Positions 33,606 through 40,601 of a DNA stretch of 64,000 nt are shown here, piece by piece. The notes beneath the pieces are model-generated. The model searched no databases and was not told the DNA's origin. It was given only the letters and a program-made list of their open reading frames with translations. Every line of letters starts with the position of its first letter. Position 1 is the first letter of the stretch. Both the position numbers and the translations under genes were made by a program. This stretch comes from Pseudosporangium ferrugineum (GTDB lineage Bacteria; Actinomycetota; Actinomycetes; Mycobacteriales; Micromonosporaceae): NCBI RefSeq assembly GCF_003002065.1, contig NZ_PVZG01000017.1:62001-126000 (forward strand), in the 5' to 3' direction.

Positions 33606-34695
33606 CCTGCTCGAGGACGCGCCCCCGGCCGAGGCCGCCGCCGAACGGGGGACGGCGTTCAGGCTGGCCGCGTTCGGGGCCGTCGTCGTGGTCGTGCTCT
33701 TCGCCGGGTACGGGATCGGCCGCCTCAACAACTCGGTCGACCGGGCGCGGACCCCGGCCGCCAACCCGCCCGCCACCGCGGCGGACGGGCACGCCCACGG
33801 TGCCGCCGCGCCGCCCGGCGACGCGGGTGCCGCGCCGCCCGACGCGGGTGCCGCGCCGCCCGACGCGGGTGCCGCGCCGCCCGGCGTAGGGGCCGCGCAG
33901 GCCGCGCCACACGATGACTCGGGTGCCGCGCCGCATGTGCACAACGCCGACGGGACCGTGACGCAGGTCGCCGGCTCCGGGGCGGCGGCCCAGGCCGTGG
34001 GCGGGCTCGCGGTGACCGCCGGCAACCTCACGCTTCAGCCCGTGACCAGCTCGTTCACGGCCGGGCGGGCGCAACCGCTGAAGTTCCGGATCACCGCTGC
34101 CGGCGGCGCTCCGGTCACCACGTACGCGATCGTGCACGACAAGCCGCTGCATCTCATCGTCGTGCGGCGCGACCTCACCGGCTTCCAGCATCTGCACCCG
34201 GCCATGGCCCCGGACGGCACCTGGGGCATCGACCTCACGCTGGCCCAGCCCGGCAGCTACCGGGCCATCGCCGACTTCACCGCCGTCGTCGGCGGCCAGC
34301 AGACCCCCGCCACGCTGGGCGTCGACCTCACGGTCGCCGGCAACTACACCCCGGTCGGGCTCCCCGCGCCGGTCCCGCAGGCGACCACGGACGGCTTCGG
34401 CGTTCAGTACGCGGGTACGCCGCAAACGGGCACCACCCAGCCGATCCTCATGACGGTACGCGGCCCCGACGGCAAACCGGCGGCGCTGGAGCCGTACCTC
34501 GGCGCGTACGGACATCTGGTCGTGCTCCGCGAGGGCGACGTCGGCTATGTCCACGTGCACCCGGAAGCGCAGCCGGTCGACGGCGCGGTGAAGTTCTGGC
34601 TGGCGGCGCCGGGACCGGGCCGCTACCGGATGTTCTTCGACTTCCAGGTGGCGGGCAAGGTCCACACCGCCGCCTTCACCACCATCGTGAAGTAG
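33598..34695 (+). CDS. Membrane-anchored His-rich protein with two HxHP domains (putative copper binding)
   Basis: A 365-residue protein with one membrane helix (about 25-43) and a large outer part. After it come a His-containing linker, a four-fold AGAAPPD repeat (about 77-103) and two related beta-sandwich-like domains. Each has the pattern HLxVxR...HxHP: HLIVVRRDLTGFQHLHP near 182-198, and HLVVLREGDVGYVHVHP near 306-322. The histidine clusters and its coupling to csoR-copZ suggest periplasmic-side copper binding or hand-over. I know no characterised homologue. No downstream partner follows; the operon ends in a repeat tract. Confidence 0.72.
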   Translation: MPDLLEDAPPAEAAAERGTAFRLAAFGAVVVVVLFAGYGIGRLNNSVDRARTPAANPPATAADGHAHGAAAPPGDAGAAPPDAGAAPPDAGAAPPGVGAAQAAPHDDSGAAPHVHNADGTVTQVAGSGAAAQAVGGLAVTAGNLTLQPVTSSFTAGRAQPLKFRITAAGGAPVTTYAIVHDKPLHLIVVRRDLTGFQHLHPAMAPDGTWGIDLTLAQPGSYRAIADFTAVVGGQQTPATLGVDLTVAGNYTPVGLPAPVPQATTDGFGVQYAGTPQTGTTQPILMTVRGPDGKPAALEPYLGAYGHLVVLREGDVGYVHVHPEAQPVDGAVKFWLAAPGPGRYRMFFDFQVAGKVHTAAFTTIVK

Positions 34696-34800
34696 CCGCC
34701 CGCCCGCCGGTCCGCCCGCCCGTTGGTCCGCCCGCCCGTTGGTCCGCCCGCCCGCTGGTCCGCCCGCCGGTCCGCCGGTCCCCCCGGCAGCCGGTCCCGC
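34696..34800. repeat. 17-bp tandem repeats after the copper operon
   Basis: Near-perfect copies of CGTTGGTCCGCCCGCCC and shorter GGTCCGCCC variants follow the stop codon directly. The rest of the gap to 34865 is similar degenerate CCGGTCC sequence, with no terminator-like hairpin followed by T residues. Confidence 0.75.
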
Positions 34801-34865
34801 CCGCGGGTCCGGCTGCCTGCCGGTCCCGGTCCACCTGGTCCGGGCCCGGCGGTCCTGGCCGGCTG

Positions 34866-35999
34866 CTATGTGAGGAGTTTCTCCAGTGCGGGCGTCACCC
34901 CCCACTGGCCGGTCAGGGTTTCGTAGTCGCGGCGCTGGGCGTCTGTCGGGGCCGCGCCCGTGCGGCGTGCGCGCAGGAGCAGGTTGCGGGGGGTGTGCTG
35001 GGAGTCCACGAACTCGACCACGTCCACCTTGTACCCGTTCATCCGCAGCAGCGACGAGCGCAGGGAGTCCGTCAGGACGTCCGCGAAGCGCTCGCGGAGG
35101 ATCGCATTGCGGGTGATCTCCGCGTACGGCTCGGGGGCGGGGTGGCCCTTGAGCTGCGCCGCGATGTCGTGGTGGCAGCAGGGCGCCGCGAGGACCCACC
35201 GGGCGTTCCAGCGTACGGCGCGCGCGAGGGCCTGATCCGTTGCCGTGTCGCAGGCGTGCAGGGCCAGGACCAGGTCCGGTGCCTCGTCGACGACCGCGTC
35301 CTCGATGGTGCCCGCCACGAAGCGGACGTTGTCGGCGCAGCCCAATTGCTCGGCGACCGCGGAATTCCGTACGCGCTGATCCTCGCGGACGTCGACCCCC
35401 ACGAGCCGGACCGTCGCGCCGCGGTCGGTCAGATAGCGGTACGCCGCGAACGTCAGGTAGGCGTTTCCGCAGCCCAGGTCGACGACCCGCAGCGGGGACG
35501 GCAGCTCCTCGGGCAGCGTCGCGGCCAGCGCCCGGAGGAACGCGTCCACCTGGCGGCGCTTGGCGGCGTTGCCCCCGATGACGCCGAACAGCGGGTCGCC
35601 CGGGTCGAGCAGCCACTGCTTCGCCCGGTCGTGCCCCTCGGCGGCGGGGGCGTCCGGCGCGCCCGCCCGGTGCACCTGCGCCTCACCCTTCTTCGTGACC
35701 CGGACCTGCACCGTCGCCGTGGCGGTCTCGACGTGCCAGTTGCCGAAAGGCTCCGCGAGCAGGGCATCGACCGCCGCCGCGGCCTCGTCGCCGGAAAGAT
35801 TCCTCGTGTACGGCCGGGAGCCGTCGTCCGTGACGATCTGGAGCTTCCGCCCCGTCTTCAGGGTGACCGGGCGCAGCTCGGCGCGGGTGATGGTGAGCTC
35901 GGCGCCGCGGCGTCGGCCGGCCGCGACCGCACGGGTCAGGCCGGCGCCGAGCACCAGATCGCGCACCTCGGCCAGGGCGGTGTCCAGGGGTTGGGGCAT
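34866..35999 (-). CDS. SAM-dependent methyltransferase (METTL25/GSTCD-like)
   Basis: A 377-residue protein with a class I methyltransferase domain in the second half. The SAM-binding loop is VVDLGCGNAYLTFAAY (about 193-208), followed by VGVDVRE; LALHACDTATDQAL and APCCHHDI are hallmarks of a family that includes eukaryotic METTL25 and GSTCD. The N-terminal 150 residues form a separate domain that may bind substrate, perhaps RNA. The target is unknown. ATG 35999 is chosen; the frame extends to 36287 but would cross the heme oxygenase promoter and coding region. It is divergent from the heme oxygenase gene. Confidence 0.85.
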   Translation of the reverse strand: MPQPLDTALAEVRDLVLGAGLTRAVAAGRRRGAELTITRAELRPVTLKTGRKLQIVTDDGSRPYTRNLSGDEAAAAVDALLAEPFGNWHVETATATVQVRVTKKGEAQVHRAGAPDAPAAEGHDRAKQWLLDPGDPLFGVIGGNAAKRRQVDAFLRALAATLPEELPSPLRVVDLGCGNAYLTFAAYRYLTDRGATVRLVGVDVREDQRVRNSAVAEQLGCADNVRFVAGTIEDAVVDEAPDLVLALHACDTATDQALARAVRWNARWVLAAPCCHHDIAAQLKGHPAPEPYAEITRNAILRERFADVLTDSLRSSLLRMNGYKVDVVEFVDSQHTPRNLLLRARRTGAAPTDAQRRDYETLTGQWGVTPALEKLLT

Positions 36000-36049
36000 C
36001 CGTCCATTCTGCCTCGGCGCCACCGGAGATCCCCGATCCGGCCGATCTT

Positions 36050-36068
36050 TGTTAGGCTGCCCTAACTT
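36050..36068 (+). promoter_or_regulatory. IdeR/DtxR-type iron box
   Basis: TTAGGCTGCCCTAA (36052-36065) is a palindrome of the TTAGG...CCTAA iron-box type, 18 nt before the heme oxygenase ATG. It contains a possible -10 (TAGGCT). It predicts repression by Fe-loaded IdeR/DtxR and induction on iron starvation. Confidence 0.75.
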
Positions 36069-36083
36069 ACTGGAGGAGCTGCG

Positions 36084-36983
36084 ATGACGTTGGCCGACCC
36101 GCCCGCGGGACTCTCCGCCAGGCTGCGTACGGGCACCCGGTCCGAGCACGACCGCGCCCAGGGCAGCGGGTTCCTCGACCGGCTCGCCGCCGGCACCCTG
36201 CCCCGGGCGGCGTACGCGGACCTGGCAGCCCAGCACTGGTTCATCTACGAGACCCTCGAGCGCGCGGCGGCGGCGATGGCGGACCACCCGGTGGCGGGCG
36301 CGTTCGTCTTCCCGGAGCTCACCCGCCTGCCCGCCCTCACCGAGGACCTGACCGTCCTGGCCGGCCGAGCCCCACGCCCCAGCGACGCCGACGGCTCGCC
36401 GGCGGCCGGCCGAGCCTTACGCCCCGCCAGTGACGACGGCTTGTCGGCGGCCGGCGGAGCCTCACACCCGGCCCGTGACGACGGTTTGCCGGGGGCCGGC
36501 CCGGCCGGACGCCCGGACCGTGACGACGGCTTGGTGTGGGACGGCCGAGCCTCGCGCCCCGGCGACGACGACGGCTTGGCGGGGGACGGCGGGCAGCCCG
36601 GAGACCTGGGGTTGCCCGGGGATGGTGCGGAGCTTGTGCCGCTCGCCGCGACCCGTGAGTACCGGGCCCGGCTGCACGCGGTCGCCTTCGACAAGCCGTG
36701 GGCGTTCATCGCGCACCACTACACCCGTTACCTCGGCGACCTGTCCGGTGGGCAGTATCTCGGGCCGGCCATCGCGCGGGCGTACGGGCTCGACGGCGCC
36801 GGGCATCGGTTCTTCGTTTTCGACGGGGTGTCGCCGGCCGAGTTCCGGCGGCGGTATCGCGAGTTGCTCGACGCCGCGGAGCTGTCGGCGGAGGATGCGG
36901 AGTTGCTGCTCGCCGAGGTGGTGGAGGCGTACCGGCTCAATATCGCCGTGCTGGCCGAACTGAAGGAGCGGTGGGCGTCATGA
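36084..36983 (+). CDS. Heme oxygenase with tandem-repeat insert
   Basis: A biliverdin-producing heme oxygenase of 299 residues that releases iron from heme. The proximal heme His is in TRSEHDRAQGS (about residue 22), and the distal-helix signature is RYLGDLSGGQYLG. Bacterial homologues are about 215 residues; the excess is a repeat block at about 94-168 made of five 15-residue units, placed before the conserved LAATREYRARL. GGAGGAG precedes the ATG and an iron box lies upstream. Its TGA overlaps the ATG of the DUF2470 gene, so both are induced together under iron limitation. Confidence 0.93.
   Translation: MTLADPPAGLSARLRTGTRSEHDRAQGSGFLDRLAAGTLPRAAYADLAAQHWFIYETLERAAAAMADHPVAGAFVFPELTRLPALTEDLTVLAGRAPRPSDADGSPAAGRALRPASDDGLSAAGGASHPARDDGLPGAGPAGRPDRDDGLVWDGRASRPGDDDGLAGDGGQPGDLGLPGDGAELVPLAATREYRARLHAVAFDKPWAFIAHHYTRYLGDLSGGQYLGPAIARAYGLDGAGHRFFVFDGVSPAEFRRRYRELLDAAELSAEDAELLLAEVVEAYRLNIAVLAELKERWAS
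36363..36587 (+). repeat. 45-bp coding minisatellite, five units, in the heme oxygenase gene
   Basis: Five consecutive 45-bp units each encode 15 residues of the form GRAxRPxxDDGLxxx. Units begin at 36363, 36408, 36453, 36498 and 36543. The frame is kept throughout and the block sits between conserved helices. Confidence 0.85.
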
Positions 36984-37273
36984 TCTTCACGCCGGACGTG
37001 GTGGCGCAGATCGCCCGCCACATGAACGACGACCACGCCGAGGACAACGTGCTGATCGTGCGGGGGCTGGGCGGCGTCGGCGCGGCGAGTGCGGCGCGGA
37101 TGTCGGGGCTGGACGCCGATGGGATGGAGTTCGAGGCCACGGTCGACGGCATCGCGGTGCCGGTACGGATACCGTTCCCGGAGCGGCTCACCGAGCGGCG
37201 GCAGGTGCGGGGTGAGGCCGTCCGCATGTACCGGGAGGCGTGCACCGCGCTGGGTGTCGAGCCCCGCCACTGA
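36980..37273 (+). CDS. DUF2470 (HugZ-like) heme-related protein
   Basis: A 97-residue DUF2470 domain, the small C-terminal domain found in HugZ-type heme-utilisation proteins. The signature is HMNDDHAEDNVLIVRGLG (about 14-31), followed by MSGLDADGMEFEATVDG and IPFPERLTERRQVRGEAVRM. In HugZ proteins this domain helps bind heme. Here it is encoded alone, coupled by ATGA to the heme oxygenase, so it probably delivers heme to the enzyme or handles its product. A bidirectional terminator follows at once. Confidence 0.88.
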   Translation: MIFTPDVVAQIARHMNDDHAEDNVLIVRGLGGVGAASAARMSGLDADGMEFEATVDGIAVPVRIPFPERLTERRQVRGEAVRMYREACTALGVEPRH

Positions 37274-37279
37274 GACGGG

Positions 37280-37310
37280 AAAAAGGGCGTCCCACCGGGA
37301 CGCCCCTTTT
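37280..37310. terminator. Bidirectional intrinsic terminator
   Basis: A perfect 9-bp stem GGGCGTCCC/GGGACGCCC (37285-37293 with 37297-37305) closes a 3-nt loop. It is flanked by AAAAA on the left and TTTT on the right, so it works for the heme oxygenase operon and for the convergent DEAD-box helicase gene. Confidence 0.9.
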
Positions 37311-37317
37311 CGTCAGG

Positions 37318-39183
37318 TCACTCCTGAGCGTCGCCGCTCTCGGCGGCCGGCGCGTCCGAGTCGCCGGTTCCACGCCCGCCCCGACGGCGCCGCCGCCGAG
37401 GCCGGTCGCCCTCGTCGCCCGCCGCGTCCCCGGAAACGGCCGGCCCAGCGGAATCAGCCGACCCAGCGGAGGCGGCAGCCGCCCCGGAAACCGCCGGCTC
37501 GGCCGGAGCGGCAGCCGCCCCGGAAGCGGTCGGCTCCACCGGCCCCGACTCGGCCGCACCCGCGGCGCGGGACCGCGAGCGGGACCGCGACCGCGTGCGC
37601 GTGGCACCGGCCGAGACACCCGGCCCGGTCGACTCGGGCGAGGTGGCCGCGCCGGTCTCTTCCCCGATGTCAGTGGCGGGTGCTGCGTCCGTACCGGAAA
37701 GGGTTTCTCCGGCGCGGCGCCGGCGACGTTGCCGGCGGGGGCGGTCGGAGGTCTCGTCCGTGGGTGCCGGGGTGGTCTCCGCCGGACGGTCGTCGCGGTC
37801 GCGGTCGCGGGACCGGCCCCGGGCGCGCGGGCGGGTGGACTCGCGGCTGCCGCGACGGCGCCCGCCCAGGTCCTCCTCGATCTCGGCCGACAGGCCGGCC
37901 CGGTTGCGGTCCGCCGTGGGGAGCGTGCCGGACACCTCCGCCGGGATGTCGAGGTCGGAGTAGAGGGCCGTCGACGTGTGGTAGGTCTCCGGCGGCTGCG
38001 GCATGCCCAGGCCCATCGACTTGTCGATGAGCACCCAGCGGGGCATGTCCTCCCAGTCCACGAAGGTCACGGCCACGCCCGTCGCGCCCGCGCGGCCGGT
38101 GCGGCCGATGCGGTGCGTGTAGGTGTCCGGGTCCTCCGGGCAGTCGTAGTTGATCACGTGCGTGACGCCGGAGACGTCGAGGCCGCGGGCGGCGACGTCG
38201 GTGGCGACCAGGACATCGATCTTGCCCGTACGGAAGGCGCGCAGGGCCCGTTCGCGGGCGCCCTGGCCGAGGTCACCGTGGACGGCCGCGACCGCGAAGC
38301 CGCGGAAGTCGAGGTCCTCGGCGACCCGGTCGGCCGCTCGCTTGGTGCGGGTGAAGATCATGGTGAGGCCGCGCTCGCGGGCCTGCAGGATGCGCGCCAC
38401 CATCTCGAGCTTGTTGAGCGGGTGGGTGCGGTAGACCACCTGCTTGGTCAGCGGCGACGGGCCGCTGTCGGCGGTGTGGCCGGCGTGGATGGTCACCGGG
38501 TGGTGCAGGAAGCGGCGCGACAGCGCGACGATCGGGTCCGGCATGGTCGCCGAGAAGAGCATGGTCTGGCGCTCGTCGGGGAGCATGGCCAGGATCTTCT
38601 CGACGTCCTCGAGGAAGCCGAGGTCGAGCATGCGGTCGGCCTCGTCCAGCACCAGCGCCTTGATCGAGCCGAGCTTGAGCTGCTTCTGCTTGGACAGGTC
38701 GAGGAGGCGGCCGGGGGTGCCGACCAGGATCTCGACGCCCTTCTTGAGCGCCTCGACCTGCGGCTCGTACGCGACGCCGCCGTAGATGGGCAGCACCCGC
38801 ACGCCGCGGGTGGCGCCGGCGGCGGCGAGGTCGCGGGCCACCTGGAGGCCCAGCTCGCGGGTCGGCACGACGATCAGGGCCTGCGGCTTGCCGTCGGCGC
38901 CCTCCGACGGCGCGGTGACCCGCTCCAGGATGGGCAGGCCGAAGCCGAGGGTCTTGCCGGTGCCGGTGGGGGCCTGGCCGATGAGGTCGGTGCCGCGCAG
39001 GGCGATGGGGAGGGCGTACTCCTGGATCGCGAAGGCCCGGGTGATGCCGGCCGCCGCCAGCGCCTCGACCGTCTCGGCACGCACGCCGAGCTCGGCGAAG
39101 GTGGGACTGTCGACGCGGACGGGGGCGCGGGTGAGAGCCGGTACCAGGGCGGGTTCTGTGTCGGTCTGCGGAATGTCGGTCAT
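37318..39183 (-). CDS. DEAD-box ATP-dependent RNA helicase
   Basis: A 621-residue RNA helicase. Motifs run in the normal order: the Q motif, APTGTGKT (I), PTRELG (Ia), VLDEADRML (II, DEAD), SATMP (III), ATDVAARGLDV (V) and HRIGRTGRAG (VI). The helicase core ends near residue 430; the last 190 residues are disordered, first Arg/Asp-rich, then Ala/Pro/Ser/Glu repeats, which usually bind RNA. It belongs to the RhlE/DeaD group used in ribosome assembly and mRNA turnover. The ATG at 39183 lacks an obvious Shine-Dalgarno sequence. A gap of about 290 bp precedes it. Confidence 0.94.
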   Translation of the reverse strand: MTDIPQTDTEPALVPALTRAPVRVDSPTFAELGVRAETVEALAAAGITRAFAIQEYALPIALRGTDLIGQAPTGTGKTLGFGLPILERVTAPSEGADGKPQALIVVPTRELGLQVARDLAAAGATRGVRVLPIYGGVAYEPQVEALKKGVEILVGTPGRLLDLSKQKQLKLGSIKALVLDEADRMLDLGFLEDVEKILAMLPDERQTMLFSATMPDPIVALSRRFLHHPVTIHAGHTADSGPSPLTKQVVYRTHPLNKLEMVARILQARERGLTMIFTRTKRAADRVAEDLDFRGFAVAAVHGDLGQGARERALRAFRTGKIDVLVATDVAARGLDVSGVTHVINYDCPEDPDTYTHRIGRTGRAGATGVAVTFVDWEDMPRWVLIDKSMGLGMPQPPETYHTSTALYSDLDIPAEVSGTLPTADRNRAGLSAEIEEDLGGRRRGSRESTRPRARGRSRDRDRDDRPAETTPAPTDETSDRPRRQRRRRRAGETLSGTDAAPATDIGEETGAATSPESTGPGVSAGATRTRSRSRSRSRAAGAAESGPVEPTASGAAAAPAEPAVSGAAAASAGSADSAGPAVSGDAAGDEGDRPRRRRRRGGRGTGDSDAPAAESGDAQE

Positions 39184-39473
39184 GGAGTTCTACGGGTGCC
39201 TCTCGTGGTGCGCCCGTCGAAGTCCTGGGCGCGGTCTGGGTAGAGCGCGGGCCACACGCGAGAGAAGCTCGCGGGCCGCACGCGCGTCGCCGCGGCGATA
39301 CCAGCCGGCCTGCCGTCCGAACCGGCCGGGCACGACCGGCCGAGGAGAAAAGCCGAGTCGAACAGGCCGGATGGAGCAGGCTGAACGGATCGACGTGGCG
39401 GCGACGGACGCAAGTCTACCCGACGGAGAGATTTCGCACCTCAGGCCGAAGGTGACGGTCCCGTGAAGGTGCG
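39184..39473 (-). promoter_or_regulatory. Long upstream region of the DEAD-box helicase (possible structured 5' UTR)
   Basis: This stretch between the helicase ATG and the DUF3107 terminator hairpin has no convincing protein frame. On the minus strand it contains several complementary GC runs, for example GCCCGCGAG and CTCGCGTGTGGC at about 39245-39285, that could fold in an mRNA leader. Cold-shock-type helicase genes often have long regulated leaders. No known riboswitch was recognised. Confidence 0.3.
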
Positions 39474-39498
39474 TCAGGGGGCCCGGTGGGCCCCCTGA
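39474..39498 (-). terminator. Strong hairpin downstream of the DUF3107 gene
   Basis: A perfect 11-bp stem TCAGGGGGCCC/GGGCCCCCTGA closes a GGT loop 25 bp beyond the DUF3107 stop codon. It has no T-tract, like many actinobacterial terminators. Confidence 0.65.
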
Positions 39499-39522
39499 AC
39501 ACGGTGGTGAGCGATCCTGCGA

Positions 39523-39747
39523 CTAGCGGGTGGTGAAGCCGAACGGCCGGTTGGAGCTCTCGGCGATCTCCACGTAGGCCACCTTGGCGATCGGGACGAT
39601 CACCTTGCGGCCCTTCTCGTCGGTCAGGGTGAGGACGCTGTCCTTGGCCATCGCCTCGGTCACGAGCTCCTCGACCTCGGCCGGCGTCTGCGCGCTCTCC
39701 AGCACCAGCTCGCGCGAGGCGTACTGCACGCCGATCTTGACCTCCAC
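39523..39747 (-). CDS. DUF3107 protein
   Basis: A 74-residue protein of the actinobacterial DUF3107 family, beginning MEVKIGVQYASRELVLES and ending SSNRPFGFTTR. The pattern is a small alpha/beta domain with a central VLTLTDEKGRKVIVPIAKVAYVEI. The family is conserved across actinomycetes beside a TetR gene and a DEAD-box helicase gene, as here, but its function is unknown. The GTG start has a GAGGGAGGG ribosome-binding region. The TetR gene lies 38 bp upstream, so the two may be co-transcribed. Confidence 0.9.
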   Translation of the reverse strand: MEVKIGVQYASRELVLESAQTPAEVEELVTEAMAKDSVLTLTDEKGRKVIVPIAKVAYVEIAESSNRPFGFTTR

Positions 39748-39785
39748 GGGGGTCCCTCCCTCTCAGATGTCTTCCGACCTGAAGG

Positions 39786-40448
39786 CTAGCCGATTTCCGC
39801 AGGCGTTCCCGGCGTTGACTCACCCTGCAACGGGAAGCTCGCGATCCCCCGCCAGATCAGGGCCGCGACCAGGGTTTCCGCCTCGTCCTTGGGGGTCTGG
39901 CGGCCGTTCGCCAGCCAGAACTGGGCGGCCTGGCCGGCCGCGCCGACCAGGCCCGAGGCGACCAGTTCGGCGTTGGCCTGGCTCAGCCCGGTGTCCGAGA
40001 CCACCGTGTCGGTCACCGCGGCGATGCAGCCCTGCTCGACGCGTTCGACCCGCTCGCGCACCTGCGGGTCGTTGCGCAGGTCCGACTCGAAGACCAGCCG
40101 GAAGGCCTCGCTCTCGTGGTCCATGAAGTCGAAATACGCGCGTACGGCACCACGGACGCGCTCCTTGTTGTCGGGAGTCGCCAGCATCGCGCCGCGCACC
40201 TTGGCGATTATCGCGTCGCAGTGAGTGTCCAGCAGTGCCAGATAGAGCTCGAGCTTGCCCGGGAAGTGCTGGTAGAGCACGGGCTTGGACACGCCGGCCC
40301 GTTCCGCGATCTCGTCCATGGCGGCGGCGTGGTACCCCTGCGCCACGAAGATCTGCTGCGCGGCAGCAAGCAGTTGCTTACGGCGCGCGGAGCGCGGCAG
40401 GCGCGTGGGGCGCCCCGCCGTCTGTGCCCCGCCGGACGCAGCGGTCAT
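39786..40448 (-). CDS. TetR-family regulator
   Basis: A 220-residue repressor. The N-terminal HTH region reads LLAAAQQIFVAQGYHAAAMDEIAERAGVSKPVLYQHFPGKLELYLALL, the standard TetR DNA-binding domain (about 27-75). The C-terminal ligand domain is typical for the family member always found beside DUF3107. Its ligand is unknown. The ATG at 40448 is the first plausible start; the frame continues upstream but crosses the divergent gene's control region. It may control the divergent disordered-protein gene, since 153 bp separate the two starts. Confidence 0.9.
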   Translation of the reverse strand: MTAASGGAQTAGRPTRLPRSARRKQLLAAAQQIFVAQGYHAAAMDEIAERAGVSKPVLYQHFPGKLELYLALLDTHCDAIIAKVRGAMLATPDNKERVRGAVRAYFDFMDHESEAFRLVFESDLRNDPQVRERVERVEQGCIAAVTDTVVSDTGLSQANAELVASGLVGAAGQAAQFWLANGRQTPKDEAETLVAALIWRGIASFPLQGESTPGTPAEIG

Positions 40449-40601
40449 GTCAAGAACCTCCGAGCTCGTTCCACCGCGCGCAGCTACGCGGATTGCCCGG
40501 TTCATCGCCTGTCGCGTTCCGGGCGGGCAAATGTCGCGACGCTGCAACTTATCGCCACTGCCACCACACGGTAGCCTCAGCAGGGGGCAAGCGAGGAGCG
40601 C

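Noticed and set aside
34696-34865. Possible CRISPR-like repeats after the copper operon
   Set aside because: Units are 9-17 bp, abutting, without unique spacers, and no cas genes are present.
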